Assembly: GCF_963666255.1 (NCBI RefSeq)
Contig: NZ_OY762656.1
Coordinates: forward strand, 2,020,695 to 2,084,694
Direction: 5' to 3'
Length of the DNA: 64,000 nucleotides
Source of the DNA: an uncultured Propionivibrio sp.
GTDB lineage: Bacteria; Pseudomonadota; Gammaproteobacteria; Burkholderiales; Rhodocyclaceae
The first letter of the stretch is position 1. Every line of letters starts with the position of its first letter. The notes under the pieces were generated by a model. That model searched no databases. It saw only the letters and a list, made by a program, of their open reading frames with translations, and was not told where the DNA came from. Positions 55,991-64,000 of the stretch are shown one piece after another. Position numbers and translations under genes: made by a program.

Positions 55991-57478
55991 TCAGGCGCCG
56001 ACGTCGGCGCAGACGCGGTTGCGTCCGTCGGCCTTGGCCCGGTAGAGCGCCCGGTCGGCGCGTGCGATGAGTTCGTTCAGCGTCTCGCCGCCGCTGGAAT
56101 AGGCGGCGATGCCGATCGAGATGGTGATCGCGGCGTCTTGCTCGCCCATGTTGGCAAACCTCGTTTTTTCGATGCGTGCGCGCAGGCGTTCGGCGACCTC
56201 GATGGCTTTGTCCAGTACCGTTTCGGGCAGCAGGATGGCGAATTCCTCGCCGCCGAATCGTGCTTGCAGATCCGTTGTCCGCAGTTCTTCCTGGATTGCT
56301 TGCGTGATGGCCTTCAGTGTCAGATCGCCAGCGTCGTGGCCATGGCTGTCGTTGATGTGCTTGAAGTGGTCCACGTCGTAGATCAGCAGCGAGAGCGGCC
56401 GTTCGTAACGCAGGCTGCGTTCGAGTTCCTGGCTGCCATGCTGCATGAAGAAACGGCGATTGGCGATTTGCGTCAGTTCGTCGATATTCGCCTGTGCCGC
56501 CAGTTCGCGCTGGGTGGTGTCGAGCGAACGCAGCGAGCTTCGCAGGCGCATGAGCAGGGCGATGCCGGCGAGCGTGGCGGCGATGCCGACGGCGATCACG
56601 CCAGCAACCTTCGTTCGCCACTCGCGGAGCGTATCGTCGAGTGCCGAGGTGGCAATCGCGACGATCGGATAATCGGGGACTTTGGCGAAGGCGCCGATGC
56701 GGGCGAGTCCGTCGCTGGTGCCGGAGCTGAGTTCGAAAACGCCGTCGTTTTTCGAACGGTTTTCGTCGGTCCAGAGCCCGCTGCCGAGGAGCGATTTGCC
56801 GATCAGGCCGGCTTCCGGCGAGCGGAACAGGATGCTGCCATCATGGTGTACGAGGACAATGCTCCCGTTGGGCTTGGTGCGTGCCGCCTCGAAGGGTTCG
56901 GAGAACGCGATGTTGTCGATGGCGGCGAAGATTACCGCCATGTCATGCGGCCGCGCTTTGAGCGGATGGGAGACGGGCAGGCCCCAGCGATTGGTGTATC
57001 GGCTCATCACCGGGTGGGCGATGAACAGGCCTTGTGGCGGCGACTGCATCTGGACCCGAAAGTAGTCGCGGTCGTCCACCTGGGCGCGACCTTGCCCGTC
57101 AATGTCGTCGCGGTAATACAGGGTGCCGTCGCTTGAGACGAAGCGGATGTCGACGAAACCCCGCGTGCGCGCCCGGAAATTGTCCACCATCACGCGAAAA
57201 CCCGGGTCGGTGCGGGGGTCGGAACGGGGATGTTGCTGGAAGCGAAGATCCGCGGCGACAAGGAAATAATCGACGAAAGAAATCAGGGCGTAGGTCTGTT
57301 CCTGCACCATGCGGGCCATGCGCCCGAGTACGCGTTGCTCCTCGCTGATCCGGGCCGCTCTGGATTCGGTCGCGAAATAGCCGATTGCCGCCCACATCAT
57401 GCCGAGAAACAGAACGGTGCAGATAATGACAAGGCGGGCGACCTGTCTGGCGTGGTGCTTTGATTCAAGGTTGCGCAT
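55991..57478 (-). CDS. Membrane diguanylate cyclase with periplasmic dCACHE-like sensor
   Basis: A 495-residue protein with an N-terminal membrane helix (about 18-40), a periplasmic sensor of about 270 residues and a second helix (VIAVGIAATLAGIALLM). The C-terminal GGDEF domain has active-site motif GGEEF and, five residues upstream, the RTTD product-inhibition I-site. It should therefore make c-di-GMP with feedback control. The periplasmic part (RDYFRVQMQSPPQGLFIAHP) has CACHE-domain character. The ATG at 57478 gives MRNLESKHHARQ; an earlier frame to 57562 looks non-coding. Confidence 0.92.
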   Translation of the reverse strand: MRNLESKHHARQVARLVIICTVLFLGMMWAAIGYFATESRAARISEEQRVLGRMARMVQEQTYALISFVDYFLVAADLRFQQHPRSDPRTDPGFRVMVDNFRARTRGFVDIRFVSSDGTLYYRDDIDGQGRAQVDDRDYFRVQMQSPPQGLFIAHPVMSRYTNRWGLPVSHPLKARPHDMAVIFAAIDNIAFSEPFEAARTKPNGSIVLVHHDGSILFRSPEAGLIGKSLLGSGLWTDENRSKNDGVFELSSGTSDGLARIGAFAKVPDYPIVAIATSALDDTLREWRTKVAGVIAVGIAATLAGIALLMRLRSSLRSLDTTQRELAAQANIDELTQIANRRFFMQHGSQELERSLRYERPLSLLIYDVDHFKHINDSHGHDAGDLTLKAITQAIQEELRTTDLQARFGGEEFAILLPETVLDKAIEVAERLRARIEKTRFANMGEQDAAITISIGIAAYSSGGETLNELIARADRALYRAKADGRNRVCADVGA

Positions 57479-57564
57479 GCGGATTACTATACGGTTTCCT
57501 GTCCACTTTGTGCCGTCTTTCGGCGGTGCGGTGCCGGGCGATTTCATGGAGAGGCGGCACACTC

Positions 57565-58218
57565 ATGCGCGGTCTTGTGCTTTTTCTGGTGTTCGTCATG
57601 GCGGATGCTGCGGCCGATGCGTGCGATACCCTGCCGCCGCCGTCGGTGACGGTCAAGCAGCTTGCCGCGCCGGTGACCGTCAACCCGGATTACGATTACC
57701 GGGCGATATCCCAGCTGAGTACTCAGGAATACCGGACGAACCAGCGCGTGCTGGGCCTGACCCGGGGGACGGCGCGGATCGTCTTCGAGATTCGCGCGCC
57801 GGCGATCGTGGACCGCTCGCGACAATGGGAGTGCGCCAGTCCGCAAATTACCATGTCCTATGGGTTCAGCCCGATGACGGTGTATGTCGCCCGGGAGTTT
57901 CCCCCGGACGGGTGTGCCTATCGCGAGATCCTTCAACATGAGCAGCGGCATGTCAAAACCTATCTCGACCACGTTGCCACGCTGGCGCCGGATCTGACAG
58001 AAGCGCTCCAGCGCCGGTTTGCCACCGGCGCGCCGTCACGTGCCCCGGTCGGCCAGACGCGCGCCGTGCTCGAGCGCGAACTGCAGGGACGCTGGCTGCC
58101 GTTTGTGCAGCGCGAGATGGAACGCGTGCGTTCGTCTCAGGCGCTGATCGATACGCCAGAGGAATACCGGCGCGTGTCGGAGAGTTGTGGCGGAGAGATT
58201 CAGCGGGTCGTCCGGTGA
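57565..58218 (+). CDS. Exported protein with HExxH motif, possible metallopeptidase
   Basis: A 217-residue protein with a signal peptide (about residues 1-18, MRGLVLFLVFVMADAAADA). A mature domain follows with four cysteines that could form two disulfides and the zinc-protease-like HEQRH (HExxH) motif within REILQHEQRHVKTYLDH near residue 128. A third metal ligand is not obvious. The general layout recalls DUF922-like secreted putative proteases. The gene is divergent from the cyclase gene and monocistronic. Confidence 0.6.
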   Translation: MRGLVLFLVFVMADAAADACDTLPPPSVTVKQLAAPVTVNPDYDYRAISQLSTQEYRTNQRVLGLTRGTARIVFEIRAPAIVDRSRQWECASPQITMSYGFSPMTVYVAREFPPDGCAYREILQHEQRHVKTYLDHVATLAPDLTEALQRRFATGAPSRAPVGQTRAVLERELQGRWLPFVQREMERVRSSQALIDTPEEYRRVSESCGGEIQRVVR

Positions 58219-58306
58219 AAAGGTCGTTCCATGCGGCGCCACCGCAGCATCCGCGCGGCGTCCGGCCTGAGTTGCACGGGGCAGTTCCGGATCGACCGGA
58301 CGCGAC

Positions 58307-58717
58307 TCACGGGTGGGCGTTGCAGCGCCGGACATAGAGGCGCTTTTCCGACGGATGGAAATCGTGGCGCCTGTAGAACGCGTCGGCGGTGTCGGTGTAG
58401 AGGTAGATCGACTTCACTTCGCCGGCCGCCTCGACCAGCATGTCCAGTAGTCTGCCGCCAATGCCCATGTCCTGATGGTCGGGGCTGACCGCCATGTTGT
58501 TGATATAGGCGGTGACCGCGCCGTCGGAGAGGAGGCGGCCGAATCCGACGAGGCGGTCGCCTGCGCGCGCGGTGACATAGGCTGTCGAGCCTTCAATCAG
58601 GCGGGTCAGCATCGCCTCGGTGTAAGTGCTGCCGGCAGCGGCGGCGAGCAGCAGGCCGAGTTCTCCGGGGAGGAGACCGGCGGAAACAAGATAACGGATT
58701 TCCTGCGGGCTGGACAT
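58307..58717 (-). CDS. GNAT-family N-acetyltransferase
   Basis: A 136-residue acetyltransferase. The acetyl-CoA binding motif is NNMAVSPDHQDMGIGGRLLD (Q-x-x-G-I-G type) and the C-terminal strand includes YTDTADAFYRRHDF. The substrate is unknown. The ATG at 58717 (MSSPQEIRYL) is chosen; a longer frame to 58867 appears non-coding. It is convergent with the HExxH protein gene. Confidence 0.85.
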   Translation of the reverse strand: MSSPQEIRYLVSAGLLPGELGLLLAAAAGSTYTEAMLTRLIEGSTAYVTARAGDRLVGFGRLLSDGAVTAYINNMAVSPDHQDMGIGGRLLDMLVEAAGEVKSIYLYTDTADAFYRRHDFHPSEKRLYVRRCNAHP

Positions 58718-59065
58718 GGGATGCCTGTGCGGATGGGTTGTGCTCGGTGTCAATGATAATCGGATGGTGACCGGTCGTCCTGCCCAGATTGAGGCAAACC
58801 GTTCGCCATGCTGCGTGCATCGGCGGAGTTCGGTGTCCTCCAGCGGAATGGGGCCGGGATTCGGCATTCTGGTCGCGCCGTTTTTTTCGTCAAAACAGGG
58901 TGTTACCTGTCATTTCTGACGTGTTTTTTCCGACCCGTCCCGGATATGCTGGGCATGGCGGCGGCGACCCGCTTTGTTCCGTCGCACCGTAACGCTGCGA
59001 CGCAGGTCGCGGCTTGCTGGCGTCATGGGAATTTTCCCGGCAATTCTTCTTTCGGATCGGCTCCT
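58718..59065. other. 348-bp divergent gap with no gene
   Basis: This is the promoter region for the acetyltransferase (minus) and the CheB/CheR-type gene (plus). The open frame running into the latter from 58808 has no conserved residues before 59066. No other element was recognised. Confidence 0.4.
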
Positions 59066-61600
59066 ATGACCATTATTCCCCCAGTCTATCTCGTCGGTAT
59101 CGCGTGTCCGTCGGGTGGGCTCGATGCCCTGCAGTCTTTTCTGGCAGAGGTTTCCCAGGAGGCCGGAATGTCCTTCGTTGTCATCACGGAGGATGCGGCG
59201 GCGACGGCGGACTTGTTCGAGGCGCGCTTCGAGCGCCCGACGTTCCTGCGTGTGATGCTGGTCGAGGATGGTCTGCCGGTCGAAGCCGATCATGTTTATC
59301 TGGTGCCGCCGGGTAAAGAGGTTTCGCTGCGGAAGAACGTGCTGCGCATGGAGAGCCCTCGCGGCGACGGCTTTCTGCGCCTGCCGGTCGATTATCTCTT
59401 TCGTTCGCTGGCAGAATGCTGCGCGCATCTTTCGATTGGTATCGTGCTCGGCGGCGACGGGGGCGCCACCTGCGATGGCGTTTTCGGCTTGCGTGCCATC
59501 AAGGGCAAGGGCGGGCTGACGCTGGTGCAGGATCCCGGATCGGCCAGCGGCGATGGCGTTGTCAGGCAGGCGATCGAGGCCGGCGTCGTCGACATTGTTG
59601 CAGCCCCGGAGGCAATGCCGGCACGCATTGTCGACTATCTGCGGCGCGCCGATGCCGAACTGGAACTGGAGTCGCCGCATCAGGCGTACATGCTCGACGC
59701 GCTCGACCGGATCGTCCAGATGTTGCGTGAGCGCTGCGGCAACGATTTCTCTCTGTACAAGCGCAACAGCCTGTTCCGTCGGGTCGAGCGCCGCCTCGCC
59801 GTCCATCAGCTATCGTCGCTCGACGACTATGTCCGCTATCTGAACGAGAATGCGTCGGAGCTCGATCTCCTGTTCCAGGAATTACTGATCGGCGTGACGC
59901 AGTTTTTCCGGGATCCGGAAGTCTGGGAGGTGCTTCGCATCGAGGCGATTCCGGGTTTGTTCGCCCGTTATCCGCGCGGAAAAAACCTGCGCGCCTGGAT
60001 TGCCGCGTGCTCGACGGGCGAAGAGGCATATTCGTTGGCGATCGCGTTTCGCGAGGCGCTTGCCGACGTCAAGCCGAGCCGGCGCTTCACCTTGCAGATC
60101 TACGCCACCGACGTCGATCCGGCAGCGATCGATTTTGCGCGCAAGGGTTTGTATCCGCCCAGTATCGCGGCGGACGTCTCGAGCGAGCGCCTGGCCCGCT
60201 ATTTCGTCGCCGAGTCCGGCGGCGGCGCCTATCGGGTGTGCAAGGCCGTGCGCGAAATGGTCGTCTTCGCCACGCAGAACGTGGCCGCCGATCCGCCATT
60301 TACCCGACTCGACATGTTGTGTTGCCGTAACCTGATGATCTACTTCGGCGCCGAGGCGCAGAAGGCGATGTTGCCGGTGCTTCACTATGCGCTGAATCCG
60401 GAGGGCTTGCTGTTGCTCGGAAGCGCCGAGACGGTTGATGAAGACAATGCGCTATTTGCCCCGGTGCATTCCGGCGCGCGCCTTTATCGCCGCAGCGGCG
60501 AGCCGGACAAAATCCCTGAAAGGACCGTGACGACGCCGTTCCCGATGCTGCATGCCTTCATGCCCGTGCGTAATGACGGCGTCGATAACATCGGTCAGCT
60601 GACCGACCAGTTGGTGCAGCAGAATTTTGCGCCGGCGGCGGTACTCGTCAATCGTAATGGCGACATCCTGTATGTGAGCGGACGTACCGGCAAGTATCTC
60701 GAACCGCCGGCGGGCAGGACCAACGTCAATCTTCTGGCGATGGCGCGCGACGGTCTGCGCGAGGCGTTGATGGGCGTCACGTATCTGGCGCTGAGGACGC
60801 CGGAACGGGAAGTGGTGCTCAAGGGGGTGCGCGTCCGCAATGAACGGGGCGTGCAGACAGTCGACGTGATCGTGCTCGGGCTGGAGCAGCCCGATGCCTT
60901 GCGCGGACGGGTGCTGGTGGTCTTCCGTGATGTCAGGGCGGTCCCCCTGCGGCGGCGCGAGCAACGGCTGCCACAGTCCGATGCCGATCGCGCCATGTTG
61001 CGGGAAATGCAGCAGATGCGGGAAAGCCTGCAGGCGACGCACGCGGAAATTCAGACGACGGTCGAGGATCTGCGGGCGAGTAACGAGGAGTTGCAATCGA
61101 CCAACGAGGAACTGCAGTCGGCGAATGAAGAGCTGACGATTTCGCGCGAGCAACTGCAGTCGCTCAACGAGGAACTGCAGGTCATCAACGGCGAACTGGA
61201 GTCGCGCATGCGCGATCTCGAGTGGATGCGCAAGGATATGAAGACGGTTCTCAACAGCCTGGAGATCGCGGCGATATTTCTTGATCGCGACATGCGCCTG
61301 CGACGTTTCACCACGCGCGCCACCGATCTGTTCAAGATCATTCCTTCGGATATCGGCCGGCCGCTTGTCCATATCGTCACCGACCTTGATTATCCGCATC
61401 TGGTCGATGAGGCCGCAGAAGTTCTGGAAAAGCTCGCGGCACACGAGACGATGGCGACGACCCACGATGATCGCCGGTATCGCGTGCGAATCCTGCCGTA
61501 TCGCAGTCAGCTCGAAGTCATCGATGGCGTCGTCATCACCTTCATCGATATTCCCGAATCGTTGCAGCGTGCCTCCGGATGCAGCCATGTCACCCTTTGA
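59066..61600 (+). CDS. CheB/CheR-type fusion with coiled coil and PAS-like domain
   Basis: An 844-residue soluble protein. Residues about 1-185 resemble a CheB methylesterase domain, but the usual GASTGG serine motif reads ACPSGG and the VVQH histidine region reads VITEDA, so it is probably inactive. A CheR methyltransferase follows (LIGVTQFFRDPEVW, then AACSTGEEAYSLA, IYATDVD, and CRNLMIYF). Next come a PAS-like segment, a heptad-rich coiled coil (repeated SNEELQS/TNEELQS) and a second PAS-like region. Such proteins use S-adenosylmethionine and feed into two-component signalling. The stop overlaps the start of the hybrid kinase by 14 bases. Confidence 0.82.
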   Translation: MTIIPPVYLVGIACPSGGLDALQSFLAEVSQEAGMSFVVITEDAAATADLFEARFERPTFLRVMLVEDGLPVEADHVYLVPPGKEVSLRKNVLRMESPRGDGFLRLPVDYLFRSLAECCAHLSIGIVLGGDGGATCDGVFGLRAIKGKGGLTLVQDPGSASGDGVVRQAIEAGVVDIVAAPEAMPARIVDYLRRADAELELESPHQAYMLDALDRIVQMLRERCGNDFSLYKRNSLFRRVERRLAVHQLSSLDDYVRYLNENASELDLLFQELLIGVTQFFRDPEVWEVLRIEAIPGLFARYPRGKNLRAWIAACSTGEEAYSLAIAFREALADVKPSRRFTLQIYATDVDPAAIDFARKGLYPPSIAADVSSERLARYFVAESGGGAYRVCKAVREMVVFATQNVAADPPFTRLDMLCCRNLMIYFGAEAQKAMLPVLHYALNPEGLLLLGSAETVDEDNALFAPVHSGARLYRRSGEPDKIPERTVTTPFPMLHAFMPVRNDGVDNIGQLTDQLVQQNFAPAAVLVNRNGDILYVSGRTGKYLEPPAGRTNVNLLAMARDGLREALMGVTYLALRTPEREVVLKGVRVRNERGVQTVDVIVLGLEQPDALRGRVLVVFRDVRAVPLRRREQRLPQSDADRAMLREMQQMRESLQATHAEIQTTVEDLRASNEELQSTNEELQSANEELTISREQLQSLNEELQVINGELESRMRDLEWMRKDMKTVLNSLEIAAIFLDRDMRLRRFTTRATDLFKIIPSDIGRPLVHIVTDLDYPHLVDEAAEVLEKLAAHETMATTHDDRRYRVRILPYRSQLEVIDGVVITFIDIPESLQRASGCSHVTL

Positions 61601-63428
61601 TCGTTCCGCCGACCGATTCGTTGTTCCCTCGTTCGAAAGTCTGTGGCGCGACGCCGAGACTGTTCTTGCGGCGGGGCCGACACGGCACGTGGCGGGCGAA
61701 GACGATGCCATGCGCGTGTTGCACAAGCTTCAGGTGCATCAGGTCGAGCTCGAAATGGTCAATGACGTCATGCGCGATCTGCAGGCCAGGGGGGAAGTGG
61801 TGCTGCGTCGCCTGTCGATGGCTTTGCGGGCGGCCCGCGCCGGCTGCTGGGATTGGGATATCGCGAGTGACCGTTGGACTTGGTCGCCGGAGCTGTTCCA
61901 CGTCTATGGTCTTGATGGGGCGTCGGTCGAGGCCTGCGCCGATGCCTGGCGCTCGGTGCTGCATCCTGAAGATCGCGATCTGGCAGTCTCGGGCTTCGCC
62001 GAGGCAGTGGCCGAGCGTCGGCCCCTGTCGATCGAATACCGCATCGTCACGGCGTCCGGCGACGTGCGCTGGATACTGGAGCGCGGCGATATCTGCGGCG
62101 ATCGCGGCGGAGATTCCGATGTCATGACTGGCGTGACGATCGACATTACCGAACAGAAGGAAAATGCCATCGAGCTTGACCGGTACCGCTTCCGTCTCGA
62201 AGAACTGGTTGGCGAACGCACCGCCGAACTGGCGGCTGCCAAGGCGGCGGCAGAAACGGCGAGCATCGCCAAGAGCGCCTTTCTCGCCAATATGTCGCAC
62301 GAGATCCGGACGCCGCTCAATGCCATCTCCGGGACGATCTACATGATCCGTCGGGACGGATTGACGCCTGCCCAGGCCGAACGTTTCGATACGCTCGAGG
62401 CGGCAAGCGAGCATCTGCTCGGACTCATCGACGCGATTCTCGATTTGTCGAAAATCGAGGCGGGAAAATTCGATCTCGAGGAGATCCCGTTTCGCGTCGA
62501 TACGCTTGTCGGCAATGTCGCGTCGCTGATCGAGGCGAAGGCGCGCGCCAAGAATCTGCGGGTGCTGATCGATGTCAAAGGCGTGACCTCGTCATTCCTT
62601 GGCGATGCGATGAGGATTCAGCAGGCGCTGCTCAATTATGCCGCCAACGCCGTCAAGTTCACCGAGTCCGGTTCGATTGCCGTGCGCGCCCGCCTCGTTC
62701 GTCAGCGGGGCCGGAGAAGCCTGCTCCGCTTCGAGGTCGAGGACAGCGGCATCGGTGTCGATCCGGCCTCGCTGTCGCGTCTGTTCCAGCCATTTGAACA
62801 GGCCGACGCGTCGATGACACGGAGATATGGCGGGTCGGGGCTCGGCCTGGCCATCGCGCGCAAGATCGCCCACCTGATGGACGGCGAAGCCGGCGGCGAC
62901 AGCACGCCCGGCGTCGGCAGCCGGTTCTGGTTCACCGTCTGGCTCGCGCATGCCGAGCCGGGTGCCGTGCTGACGTACCGGAAATTCGGCGTCGCCGGCG
63001 AAATCCTGCGCGGCTGTCATGCGGGAACCCGGGTCCTGCTCGTCGAGGACGAGCCGACCAATCGTAACGTCCTGGCGAGCATGCTGGCGGATGTCGATTT
63101 GTGCGTCGATCTTGCCTGCGACGGGGGCGAGGCGGTCGCGCGTGCCGCCGAGAACGATTACGGCCTCATCCTGATGGATGTCCAGATGCCGACCATGGAT
63201 GGCATCGAAGCGACGCGGCGTATCCGCCGTCAGGCGCGGGGGGGAAATGTTCCCATCATTGCCGTGACCGCGACCGCCTTCGAACAAGATCGCGTGCAAT
63301 GCAGTCGCGCTGGCATGGATGACTTCGTCGCCAAGCCGGTTCGTGCCGAGGATATTTACCAGGTGCTTGTGCGTTGGCTGAGAGACGTTGCCAGCGATCC
63401 GTGGCGTAACCAGCACCTGATTGATTGA
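61587..63428 (+). CDS. Cytosolic hybrid histidine kinase (PAS, HisKA, HATPase, receiver)
   Basis: A 613-residue protein without membrane segments. In order: a coiled start, a PAS/PAC domain (WSPELFHVYGLDG, then SIEYRIVTASGDVRWILERG), HisKA with FLANMSHEIRTPLNAISG (phospho-His), HATPase with NYAANAVKF, DSGIGVDP and GSGLGLAIARK. A C-terminal receiver follows with LLVEDEPTNRN, ILMDVQMPTMDG (phospho-Asp) and FVAKPV. It is translationally coupled to the CheB/CheR-type protein, which likely modulates it. Output regulator unknown. Confidence 0.93.
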   Translation: MSPFDRSADRFVVPSFESLWRDAETVLAAGPTRHVAGEDDAMRVLHKLQVHQVELEMVNDVMRDLQARGEVVLRRLSMALRAARAGCWDWDIASDRWTWSPELFHVYGLDGASVEACADAWRSVLHPEDRDLAVSGFAEAVAERRPLSIEYRIVTASGDVRWILERGDICGDRGGDSDVMTGVTIDITEQKENAIELDRYRFRLEELVGERTAELAAAKAAAETASIAKSAFLANMSHEIRTPLNAISGTIYMIRRDGLTPAQAERFDTLEAASEHLLGLIDAILDLSKIEAGKFDLEEIPFRVDTLVGNVASLIEAKARAKNLRVLIDVKGVTSSFLGDAMRIQQALLNYAANAVKFTESGSIAVRARLVRQRGRRSLLRFEVEDSGIGVDPASLSRLFQPFEQADASMTRRYGGSGLGLAIARKIAHLMDGEAGGDSTPGVGSRFWFTVWLAHAEPGAVLTYRKFGVAGEILRGCHAGTRVLLVEDEPTNRNVLASMLADVDLCVDLACDGGEAVARAAENDYGLILMDVQMPTMDGIEATRRIRRQARGGNVPIIAVTATAFEQDRVQCSRAGMDDFVAKPVRAEDIYQVLVRWLRDVASDPWRNQHLID

Positions 63429-63522
63429 CTCCCTGACGCAGGTTCCGCCGTGTTTTCCGGCGGCATCGCCGGCTTTTCGCCGTGGGACAAACGGGGGCGT
63501 TCCTGCATGCCTCCGTCACTTG

Positions 63523-63559
63523 CCATATTGAACCGGAAAATATTTCCGGTTCAATATGG
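63523..63559. promoter_or_regulatory. Perfect 37-bp palindrome, probable operator of the IclR gene
   Basis: Arms of 17 bases, CCATATTGAACCGGAAA (63523-63539) and its exact reverse complement (63543-63559), around ATA. The inner part is GGAAA-ATA-TTTCC. A second GGAAA-ATG-TTTCC follows directly at 63558-63570, centred 23 bases on. The IclR gene starts 131 bases later. Confidence 0.65.
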
Positions 63560-63570
63560 AAAATGTTTCC
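63558..63570. promoter_or_regulatory. Second GGAAA/TTTCC operator half-turn
   Basis: A 13-bp palindrome sharing its arms with the centre of the 37-bp palindrome. The two centres are 23 bases apart, about two helical turns, so two dimers could bind one DNA face. Confidence 0.5.
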
Positions 63571-63690
63571 GAGTAGGATTAGACTGCGCTCACGCATCGG
63601 GGCGCAGGAGCTTGCGTCGATTGCGCCGGATTCAAAAACGAGCGCCCCTGTTCTCATCGGGCGCATGGCGTAAGGGATGGATGGACAACG

Positions 63691-64000
63691 ATGGCGAACT
63701 TGAGCGTTTCTTCGGTCGAACGTGGTCTGGCGATTCTTGAGTTGCTGGTCGATCATGCCGATGGTTTGCAGATCAGCGCGATCGCGCAGCATCTGTCGCT
63801 GCCGCTCAGCGCCACGCACCGTTTGTTGCAGGCGCTGGCCAACCGTCATTACGTGCGCCAGGATCGTTTCAGCGATCGCTATGTGTTGACGCTCAAGCTC
63901 GGGTCGATCGGCCTGCGCCAGTTGGCCGGGATGAACGTGACCGAGGCGGCGCAACCGATTCTCGACGATCTGGCGCGCCAGACCGGCGAACTTGTCCGTC
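63691..64000 (+). CDS. IclR-family transcriptional regulator, 3' end cut by window edge
   Basis: The first 103 residues are visible, from MANLSVSSVERGLAILELLV, including the winged helix (ISAIAQHLSLPLSATHRLLQ) and the wing (YVRQDRFSDRYVLTLKLG). This is the IclR DNA-binding domain; the effector domain begins at LRQLAGMNVTEAAQPILDDL and runs off the window. IclR proteins control catabolic operons and often their own gene, fitting the large palindrome upstream. The ATG at 63691 is the first in frame; ATGs at 63677 and 63681 are out of frame. Target genes are presumably to the right. Confidence 0.9.
   Translation, partial: MANLSVSSVERGLAILELLVDHADGLQISAIAQHLSLPLSATHRLLQALANRHYVRQDRFSDRYVLTLKLGSIGLRQLAGMNVTEAAQPILDDLARQTGELVR

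Noticed and set aside
60452-61726. 424-residue minus-strand frame opposite the CheB/CheR-type gene
   Set aside because: Repeated RRLQFLVGRL-like runs are the antisense of the coiled-coil repeats and not a real protein.

Overview
The window joins a large accessory island (about 1-31290) to conserved chromosome (about 31290-64000). The chromosomal part is GC-rich. It has minCDE, a bacterial phosphoenolpyruvate carboxylase, a TRAP solute-binding protein, ttdAB and many two-component and c-di-GMP type proteins, which together suggest a betaproteobacterium, plausibly of the Rhodocyclaceae. The genus is not claimed.

Island 1 (left edge to about 26987). At the far left, on the minus strand, lie a DUF932 phage/plasmid-type gene cut by the window edge and a small zinc-ribbon glycine-zipper protein. 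Next is one tightly packed minus-strand operon (20125 down to 1727) that I read as a DNA phosphorothioate (PT) modification and restriction system. Its order is sspB (DUF4007), sspC (ATPase), sspD (PAPS-reductase-like PP-loop enzyme), a two-headed GHKL histidine-kinase-like protein, a receiver-domain protein, then three genes resembling the DndFGH/SspFGH restriction complex, the last with an FtsK/HerA motor domain. Adjacent genes mostly overlap by 4 to 23 bases. The kinase/receiver pair between the modification and restriction halves is the most novel feature. No cysteine desulfurase (sspA) is encoded here. The rest of the island looks like a mobilizable integrative element: a short MobA/MobL relaxase, a RepA-like ATPase, a cysteine-rich protein, an AlpA-type regulator, a chain of eight hairpins and a P4-type integrase.

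Island 2 (26973-31289) is a compact 4.3-kb element in tandem with island 1. It is bounded by a 15-base direct repeat matching the 3' end of a tRNA-Ser and carries a 22-base arm-like repeat just inside each end. It holds a frameshifted small gene, a second P4-type integrase and one AT-rich cargo gene, an OLD-family ATPase/TOPRIM nuclease that is probably a second anti-phage system. The intact tRNA-Ser should lie left of the window.

Chromosome. From left to right: a DUF2026 protein, a membrane metallophosphoesterase, a FecR-domain protein, minCDE and ppc. A sugar-acid or inositol-type catabolic group follows (TRAP solute-binding protein, LysR regulator, epimerase, IolB/KduI-like protein, cupin); both of its outer promoters carry the same palindrome. 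Then come a BioB-like radical SAM enzyme, a P-loop protein coupled to an MFS transporter, a small SpoT-like HD hydrolase, an EamA exporter, a tartrate operon (MFS, ttdA, ttdB) and a carbohydrate porin. The right end has a thioesterase, a diguanylate cyclase, a secreted HExxH protein, a GNAT acetyltransferase, a CheB/CheR-type fusion followed by a hybrid histidine kinase, and the start of an IclR regulator behind a perfect 37-bp palindrome. Two intergenic spots look like small RNA genes with C-rich, anti-Shine-Dalgarno-like single-stranded regions (about 44032-44097 and 55289-55378).
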